Positions 56,493 to 64,000 of a DNA stretch of 64,000 nucleotides are shown here, in pieces; the first letter of the stretch is position 1, and each line of letters opens with the position of its first letter. The stretch comes from Prinsepia uniflora (lineage: Eukaryota > Streptophyta > Magnoliopsida > Rosales > Rosaceae), in assembly GCA_032719365.1 (NCBI GenBank), contig CM064872.1:58146891-58210890 (forward strand). The letters are read 5' to 3'. The notes under the pieces were generated by a model, which had not been told where the DNA came from, made no database searches, and saw only the letters and a program-made list of their open reading frames with translations. The position numbers and the translations under genes are program-made.

Positions 56493-57720
56493 ATGGCACC
56501 GGCAGAGCTACGAGAATTGAAAATCCAACTACAGGAACTGGTGGATCTAGGGTTTATCCGACCCAGTACATCACCATGGGGAGCGCCGGTCATATTTGTG
56601 AAAAAGAAGGAGGGTAGTTTGCGGTTGTGTGTGGATTATAGGCAGTTGAACAAAGCCACGGTAAGGAATCAGTATCCCTTACCCAGGATCGATGACTTGT
56701 TCGATCAGTTACGAGGAGTACGATACTTCTCCAAGATAGATCTGAGGTCAGGATACCATCAGCTGAGAATAGCCGAGGGAGATGTTCAGAAAACAGCTTT
56801 TCGAACGAGGTATGAGCATTATGAGTTCTTGGTGATGCCCTTCGGACTGACGAATGCACCATCCGCATTCATGGACTTGATGAATCGGGTCTTTCGAGCG
56901 TACTTGGATAAATTTGTGATCGTGTTTATCGATGACATCTTGGTGTATTCCAAGATTGTCAGGGCTCATGAGAAGCACTTACGAATGGTATTGGGTAAAC
57001 TACGACAGGAGCAGCTATATGCCAAGTTAAACAAATGTCAATTCTGGCTAAATAGTATTGGATTCTTGGGTCACATTATATCACCCGAAGGGATAAGTGT
57101 GGATCCTCAGAAAACGGAGGCTGTGACAAATTGGCCAAGACCGACCACAGTGACGGAAGTGCGAAGTTTTGTTGGGTTAGGAGGCTACTATCGGAGATTC
57201 GTGGAGGGTTTCTCCCAGATTGCAGCACCATTGACTCGGTTAACCCGGAAAGGGGTGAAGTTTGTGTGGGACGATCAGTGTGAACAGAGTTTTCAGGAAT
57301 TAAAGTTCCGTTTAACCACTGCCCCTGTCCTTGCATTACCGGACATCAGTGGAGAGTTCGTGGTATATAGTGATGCATCGCTGCAGGGCTTGGGTTGTGT
57401 ATTGATGCAGAATGGAAAAGTGATTGCCTATGCATCCCGGCAGCTGAAGACGCACGAATTGAACTACCCTACCCATGATCTGGAATTGGCAGCGGTGGTT
57501 CATGCTCTAAAGATCTGGAGACATTACCTATTCGATGTGACATGTCGGATATACACCGACCACCAGAGTCTCAAACATCTGTTCACTCAGAAGGAACTCA
57601 ATATGAGACAGCGGAGATGGTTAGAATTGTTAAAGGATTATGACTGTACCATCGAGTACCATCCTGGCAAGGCAAATGTCGTGGCTGATGCGCTTAGCAG
57701 GAAGTCGGCGGGATCAGTTG
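56493..57720 (+). pseudogene. Gypsy reverse transcriptase and RNase H
   Basis: Long open stretch with all expected blocks: 'VKKKEGSLRLCVDYRQLN', 'YPLPRIDDLFDQL', 'FSKIDLRSGYHQ', 'MPFGLTNAPSAF', the catalytic FIDD box (about 56934-56948) and 'GFLGHIIS'. The RNase H part has 'VYSDASLQGLGCVLMQ' (about 57363-57410), 'ELAAVVHALKIWRHYL' and 'TDHQSLKHLF'. Both catalytic centres look intact. The frame starts at 56493 only because of the upstream frameshift; in intact relatives it continues from protease. Confidence 0.93.
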
Positions 57721-59261
57721 CGCATTTGAGATTGGTGTATCTTCCTTTGCTATTGGAACTCCGGAAGAGCGGAGTTATGTTAGGAATTGACGATCAGGGA
57801 GCCTTGTTGGCTAGCTTTCATGTGCGGCCAGTGTTGGTCGACAGGATCATCGAGGCTCAACTACAGGACCAGATACTCTGTGACTACAGAAACGAGGTTG
57901 GGTCCGGACAGAGACAGGATTTCTCCATACGGGGCGATGGAGCATTGGTGAAGCTGGGGAGATTGTGTGTACCTGCGGGACCAGAGTTGAGGAGAGAGAT
58001 TTTAGACGAGGCCCACAGTTCGGCCTATACTATGCATCCAGGAGGGACGAAGATGTACCGTACTCTCCGGGACTATTATTGGTGGCCAGGGATGAAGAGG
58101 GAAATAGATGAGTATGTCAGCAAGTGTTTGATCTGTCAGCAGGTCAAGGCAGAACGGCAGCATCCGTATGGGGCTATGCAGCCACTTCCAATTCCGCAAT
58201 GGAAATGGGATCATATCACTATGGACTTTGTCTTCAAGTTACCAAAGACAAGGAGTGGATTTGATGGGGTTTGGTTGATCGTGGACCGATTGACCAAATC
58301 ATCGCATTTTCTACCTGTACGTGAGACGTACAAGCCCAACCGTTTGGCCTAGCTATTCATTAATGAGATCATCCGACTACACGGTACCCCGGAGTCGATC
58401 GTGTTGGTTCGAGATCCGCGTTTCACATCCAGATTTTGGAGGAGTCTACAAACTACTTTGGGTACGAAATTGCACTTCAGTACAGCATTCCACCCGCAGA
58501 CCGACGGACAGTCTGAAAGGACAATACAGACTCTCGAGGACATGATGAGAGCCTGTGTGTTGCAATTCCAGGATTCGTGGGTTGATCGATTGCCATTGAT
58601 GGAGTTTGCCTACAATAACAGCTACCATGCGAGTATAAGGATGACACCCTATGAGGCACTGTATGGTCGACAGTGCAGAACACCTGTATGCTGGATGGAG
58701 ATCGGAGAAAGAACCGCTGTGGGGCCGAATTTGATGGATATGACCCAGGAGACAGTTCGAATTATTCGGGAAAGATTGAAGGCGGCCCAAGATCGTCAAA
58801 AGAGCTATGCGGATCAACGGATCCGAGATTTGGAGTTTGAGGTTGGTGACTTTGTCTTTTTAAAGCTATCACCGTGGAAAGGGATTCTTCGATTCGGACG
58901 ACGTGGGAGACTGAGTCCTCGTTATATCGGGCCATATGAGATTGTCGAGCGGATTGGTCCGGTGGCTTATCGTTTAGCACTACCTTCGGAGCTTTCCCGA
59001 GTACATGACGTATTTCATGTATCGATGCTACGGAAGTATCTTCGGGATGACTCTCATGCACTACAGGAACAACCACTGGAACTGATGACAGACTTGAGTT
59101 TCGAGGAGCGACCAGTTCAGATTCTAGATAGGAAAGAAAAGGTCTTAAGGAACAAGACGATTTAATTGGTTAAGGTGCTATGGCGGAACCACGAGGTGGA
59201 GGAAGCAACATGGGAACCCGAGGAGTTGATGAGGGGGCAGTACCCACATTTGTTTGAGTAA
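57721..59261 (+). pseudogene. Gypsy integrase with chromodomain-like C-terminus
   Basis: Zinc-binding HHCC ('HPGGTKMYRTLRDYYWWPGM', 'KCLICQQVKAERQHP') is followed by the catalytic core: 'WDHITMDFV' gives the first Asp and 'GQSERT' (about 58509-58526) the Glu. The second Asp, normally in an SDRD motif, is replaced: 'LVRDPRFTSRFW' (about 58404) has Val there. A TAG at 58350-58352 (fits a former CAG) splits the frame. A TAA at 59163-59165 precedes 'LVKVLWRNHEVEEATWEPEEL', which resembles the chromodomain-like tail of plant chromoviruses. The final TAA is at 59259-59261. Not functional as it stands. Confidence 0.92.
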
Positions 59262-59296
59262 ATTTCGAGGATGAAATTTCTATAAGGTGGGTAGAT
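59261..59296 (+). other. Gypsy polypurine-tract region with inverted repeat
   Basis: AATTTCGAGGATGAAATTT (59261-59279) followed by 'ataaggtgggtagat' directly before the 3' LTR. The same inverted repeat and purine tract precede the LARD LTRs (4826-4860, 22099-22133, 38514-38548) and, on the minus strand, 2286-2322. The purine tract would prime plus-strand DNA synthesis. Confidence 0.8.
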
Positions 59297-61912
59297 TGTA
59301 ACGACCCGAACCAAAAATAATAATATTTTAATGTAAAAAGACTATTTTGCCCCTGAGGGGGGGAAAACTTTGACTTTTGACCCGGGAAATAATTTGGACT
59401 TTGACCCATGACTAGGACGTAGATCGGGACGTCACGAATCCATAGACAGGCGGCACGCCGAAATCGGAGTTCGTATGAAGAAGTTATGGTCACGTAAGCG
59501 TTTTAGCGGAAATTACGAACCGAGAACTACGGAATAAAATATTAATTAATTATGAGAATCCGTGCCAAATTCATATTTAAATCAAACCAGCGGATAAGTG
59601 ACAAGTGTCACTCATCCAAGTCAACACTATTCCAATAAAGCAACCTTACCACTATTTAACCATTTTATACTAATTTAATTTCCCTCCATTAATCCTAGCC
59701 ATTGGATCCCTGCCCAAATGAATCCCAGCCCTCCATTCCCTCTGCTTTTTCTCCTTCATGCACGATCTCAAACACACACAAACACACTCTGCATAATTCC
59801 TAAACCGTGCAACCCATTTTTCCCTTCCATTTTCTCTCAACCCAAACGATCGAACCAGCAACCCTCACACCACCAGCCGACCACCCACAACACCACCATC
59901 ATCTGCTGATCACCACCGTGCACCACCGGCAACCACCACCCCATTCCCCTACCCTGAACAGCCTTGCAAAACTCAGACCCGAAACACAGAGGAATCGGGT
60001 CCAAGAAGCAAAACCCGATATCCACACCACCTCGACTCAAGTGGAGCTCCAGTCTACACCGTGAGGACCCCAGGAGCACAACTGAACGAGGGCGAAGGCT
60101 ACGGCGGCGACACGGCGGCGGTAAGACCCAAAACCCGAGAACCCGTTTTTACTCCCCTGTTTCGAACCAACCCGTTTTAATGCCTAGAAATCGATCTTTT
60201 GGTTATGGACATGTCCTAGGGCTAGAGACGAGTTGTTTGGGACTGTCTTGGACGACTGAGACGGCGTGGATCGCCGGAGACGACGACCGGATTTCTGGCC
60301 GTGAAGTTCAGCAAGGACTGGTGAGTTTCTTCTTGTTTTCTTTCTGTTTTGAGGTTGTAGAACCATAGAACAGACCTAGACGACCCTATAGGGATGAACC
60401 CCGTCGAAAATGGTGGCCGGAAACGTACGGTGGAATCGGGTCAAGCCGTGGGTCAACGGCGACCCGATTCCAGTCAAACGGGCTGACCCGGTACTGTAGC
60501 AATGATGATGTCATCATGCTGACATCATGATGTCGTCATCATGCTGACGTCATGATGACGTCATCCAGTCAGATATTGTCAGACCAGGGACCAATCAGAA
60601 CATGCCACGTGTCACCTAACTAGTGTCAGTGATGACGTCATGTTGACGTCAGCAGTACTGTAGCAGTGTTGACCCACGCGTTGACCAGGCGCGTGGGGGC
60701 GTGTGTGAACAGTGATTTTGGTGGGGCCAATATCATTAACAAGGTTTCGACGATACAGATCCAATGGAGGTGGTTTCGTGTAGATCGGAGATCGTTAAGT
60801 TAGTCAAAATGGGGTTTGAAGCACCGGAATAGTGCCTGGGATGCGATTTTGAGGCGGATCTGTTCTAGGGACTTGGTATTGATGTTATAGGATCCTTAAG
60901 TAACCCTCATGTATATTAATGCAGGTTTTAGAGATCGTTGAGCAGCAAGGACCGAGTGTGAGTGGGCTATTTGATTTATAAAAGGCTTGCATGCATAACT
61001 ATTTTACTATTTCCACTTATGATTTCGATGAGTCTTATATGAACAGTTTATATATGCTATTACAATGTTTTGGGCATGAGACCCGTCTGGATTATATGTG
61101 CATTTTGTGTGGGATGTCCGGGGAGACATAGGGTAAACTATACTATTATTGTACTGTACTTTCCTACCTGTGTATATTGTCTCCTCCAGGGAGGGTCGTT
61201 GGCTTGGGTGGACCCTAGAGTAGTCACGGGGCCCTGACTGAGTGGAGTTGACCCCCGTTGGGCTGCTTACTCTCAGGAAGGCATGTTCATATACCTCGAC
61301 AGTGACCGGGATACCGGGAGCTGATGTACCTAGAGAGTCTCGGGTGTGAGACCCTGAGCGGCGACGCGTAGCCTTAGAACCGTGACATCATTTGGGTTGG
61401 GTTTTACAGTGCACTGATATGTTAGTTTCTCCTTTCGATTATTATTGTGGTTTTATGGATTGATTTCATTATAACATTATGTTTTTACTGCATGCAAGAT
61501 TTGGAAAACGGAGGGGTAAAACCTTATGATTATTTTATTCTTAAATTGATTTATAAACTGTTATTTTTGGCCCACTCACTCTTGTTTTACTGACCCCTCC
61601 AGACCCTGACACGGAAATAGAGGAGGAGGACCTGGAAGAGGAGGCAGAGGTTTAGTTTGCTTAGCTGTGCACCTGTACACCCACTTGTGGGTAGGTTGAG
61701 CACCGAATAATGTACTCTGACTATTGTGCTCACGTGTTGTTATTTTATTATCCCTTGTCTGACAGTATCGCTTTAAACACTGTTGTTGTACGTATCTATC
61801 TATTTAAGTATTCGGTTTTTATTTAAGGGTAATTTTGGTATGTTTAGAGTAATTGTCAGACGGGAGCGGGGCTCGTCCCCGGGTGGTCCCAGTGGGATTG
61901 GGATGGGTCTTG
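59297..61912 (+). mobile_element. Gypsy element 3' LTR-A (2.6 kb)
   Basis: Starts TGTAACGACCCGAACC and is a close match to the 5' LTR, including the inverted repeat (about 59588-59614), TATA-like box (about 59661-59672), donor-like sites, TGACGTCA palindromes (60545, 60556 and two more about 60634-60652), GTGAGTGGGC (60958-60967) and GCCCACTCAC (61570-61579). It has extra TGA/TCATCA repeats at about 60507-60560 compared with the 5' LTR. It ends GGGATGGGTCTTG; the usual final TCA is not present and different DNA follows. Confidence 0.95.
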
Positions 61913-64000
61913 TGACTACGCCCAAACTACGCATTAAATTAAACATGTAATTTGAGTGTTGTGGCAATTTAAACCCTTTTTGTGTAGATGTAGTATTGAT
62001 AAATAGGGATCGTTCTTAACCGGGGAAATTAGGGAACATTAATAATATGTTAGTGGATTATGAATAAAAGAATAATGAATTAGAGAATTAAATAATAAAA
62101 GAATTAAACAATCAAAGAATTAATAAATTAAAGAATAGATGAACAAGATAATAATAAATTAATGAATTACAAAGAATTAATAAATTAACGAATTAAAGAA
62201 TGAAAGAATAAAAGCATCAAAGAATAAAAGAATAAAGAATAAAAGAATAAAGAATAAACAAGGGGGGTTTTGAAGAGGTTTGTAATTATGTAAATAAGTA
62301 AAAGCATAGATAAACTCATTCTATTTCTATTCTAACTTATGCACAAAGTAGACTTCCCGTAAACACAAACTTCAACAACATACTACAATTGCAAATATTT
62401 GAATTAATCACGAAATTATACCTTCACAAACTCATATTTCTTCATACATTATTCATATTATAAATGCACCGAACAGCGGATTTTTACTTATAATATAATT
62501 ACCTTAAGTTTGTGATTTAATGCGCCGAACAGCGGTCATACATTAAATCTCTCCAAATCTACTCTAAATGCCCCGAACAGCGGATCAACATTTAGTTTCG
62601 AAATGAAGTTTAAGCTCTAAAATGTAAGAAGTAAATGATTTTTAGAAAGTAAAACACATGGAGATTATACTCAATTTTCACAAAAGATAGGAAGGAGAAA
62701 CCAATACATATATTGCATTATAATTAGAACCAATAACAAATAAGAGAGTTTAAGAGAATGGAGAGCAAATGTTACACTTTTCAGATTGGATGAGAACAAT
62801 GGATTGTTTTTCACAAGGAACACCGAACAGCGGCTGGAACCTTATGAAGATGGAAGAAGATTAAACAAGGAAATTCGGACTTGAACTCTCAAAATTGTAT
62901 TGGAACTATTTTGCCAAAATTTCTCCTAAAAGAAGCTCAATTTTGTGCTACTTGGAAGTGTTTTCAACAAGTGAAATCAACTCCTATTTATAGGTGGAGA
63001 AAGCTACCAAAAATAATATAAAAATACAATAAAAAAAAATGGAATAATGGAATGATGAGTAATAAAGATTTGTGATGATGTTTAGAGGTGGTTTGAGTTG
63101 TAAAGTTGTAAAATTGGGTTGGAAGGTTGTTGGAAATGGCTGGAAATTAAGTGGGAGTCTGCTGGAAAATAGGGATGAAAATTCGGCTGGGCGGTGCTGA
63201 AGAGGAGGGCAGCAGCTCGGCAGGCGCGCGCCGAACGTGACAGCAGGGACTCGGCAGGCGCATGCTGGAGCGGTTTGGGCCTGGGCTGGGCCGCACGGAC
63301 GCGGGCTGAGCGGCTGGAGGAAGCTGGGCTGCACGGGCCGGGCTGAACAAACCGGATTGGGCTGCATAAAAAATTGGGTTTGGGCTGCATTAATTAATTT
63401 AATTAAAATATAACTAAATTAATTATTCCACCGAATTTCGTCCATATTTTATTCGTTATAATTCCGATCGAAACGATTCTTTCGCCAAAAATACTCCAAA
63501 TTACAACCTTTATTTTTCTAAACATAAAAATCACAAAATAATTTATTTTATCAATTTATTTAATATTTTAATATTAAAAGTCAAGTATAAAGGGTATAAA
63601 ATAATATAAAATAATGCTTATTTAACGTCCTATCAAATACCCCCACACTTAAACTTTGCTAGTCCCTAGCAAATACTAAAATCAAACTACGAATTTAAAA
63701 CAAGTAGACCCTTAACCATTTGTCTCAAATTTCATTGTTATAATCATGGCATAAAAGATTTTCACTTAAAACATTTAAGCACATGGAATTCAAAAGTTAA
63801 TATATGGTAATAAAATGTTCAACAAGTAAGATAATGAGTAAATATGGTGAAATGGAGTTCTGCACGAATAAGACAAGTATGAATCAACTCACAAGGATAT
63901 GCACTCATAAATTCACTCAATTTTGTGAGGGTTTGTGTTTGCACTCAAAGTATGTGAGAAATACTCACATAATCGAAATGAAGTACTTTTGCAAAATTTC
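61913..64000. repeat. Unclassified AT-rich, repeat-like DNA
   Basis: Begins TGACTACGCCCAAACTACG at the broken end of the Gypsy LTR, so it may be another inserted element whose far end is outside the window. It holds an 'aaagaataa' microsatellite (about 62185-62260), four copies of CCGAACAGCGG (about 62469, 62524, 62573, 62824), a GC-rich island (about 63180-63360) and 'cccccacacttaaactttgctagtcc' (about 63640), a phrase I associate with plant LTR-element non-coding regions. No protein domain is visible; the Pro/Ala-rich minus-strand frames at 62984-63390 come from the GC-rich island. Confidence 0.5.
62185..62260 (+). repeat. AAAGAATAA microsatellite
   Basis: Purine-rich imperfect array of 'aaagaataa' and 'aaagaat' units. 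Confidence 0.85.

Noticed and set aside
51805..59296. LTR-B as the genuine 5' LTR of the Gypsy element
   Set aside because: The 3' LTR is type A, LTR-B has its own TCTTG duplication, and the LTR-A end with TCA and PBS lies after it.
62984..63390. Pro/Ala/Arg-rich minus-strand frames of 67-127 residues
   Set aside because: Overlapping frames open in several phases within a GC-rich island; no domain or codon pattern supports a gene.

Overview
The window is repeat-rich nuclear DNA of a flowering plant, most likely a eudicot. The signs are plant-type Ty3/Gypsy (chromovirus-like) and Ty1/Copia LTR retrotransposons primed by initiator methionine tRNA, an L1-type LINE with a C-terminal RNase H-like domain, a soluble plant receptor-like kinase, and intron-containing remains of a PDR/ABCG transporter gene. 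No bacterial, organellar, rRNA or tRNA features are visible. The species cannot be named from the sequence. Only one gene looks intact, the kinase at 43543-44613 (minus). Everything else is mobile DNA or broken genes.

Layout. 1-9644: a minus-strand LTR cut by the window edge with the 3' end of its element, a non-coding 'LARD-like' internal region with its 2.8 kb 3' LTR, and a further LTR piece. 9645-11755: an antisense Copia fragment without integrase. 11756-12640 and 41432-43142: the two halves of one LINE, split by a 28.8 kb block whose outer ends are Copia LTR ends (Copia-1) flanked by a perfect 5 bp duplication GCTAT. Inside that block Copia-1 is cut by Copia-2, which is cut by a non-coding LARD-like element (LARD-2). 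Then come inverted LTR pieces, a solo LTR within a solo LTR (26599-31973), and LARD-3 carrying its own solo LTR. 43143-47690: a small host island with the kinase and, divergently, an ABCG pseudogene. 47690-49214: Copia-3, truncated. 49215-61912: a Gypsy element with 2.6 kb LTRs and a nearly complete but broken gag-pol, with a 2.9 kb solo LTR inserted 3 bp before the end of its 5' LTR. 61913-64000: an AT-rich, unclassified, repeat-like sequence.

Common thread. At least five LTR subfamilies (called A, B, C, D and LARD-type here) start TGTAACGACCC or similar, end near GGGACGGGTCCTGTCA, make 5 bp target duplications, and share the PBS and a hairpin-plus-polypurine tract before the 3' LTR. LARD-1, -2 and -3 share a collinear non-coding internal region instead of gag-pol, and probably depend on a Gypsy relative like the one at 49215-61912. 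Within the LTRs several short structures persist although the rest has diverged: an inverted repeat about 50-75 bp before a candidate TATA box, splice-donor-like and acceptor-like sites that would make a leader intron, a 10 bp inverted pair with apparent compensatory changes, and clustered ACGT-core and CGCG motifs. These conserved non-coding structures are the most novel part of the window. Their functions are inferred, not shown.
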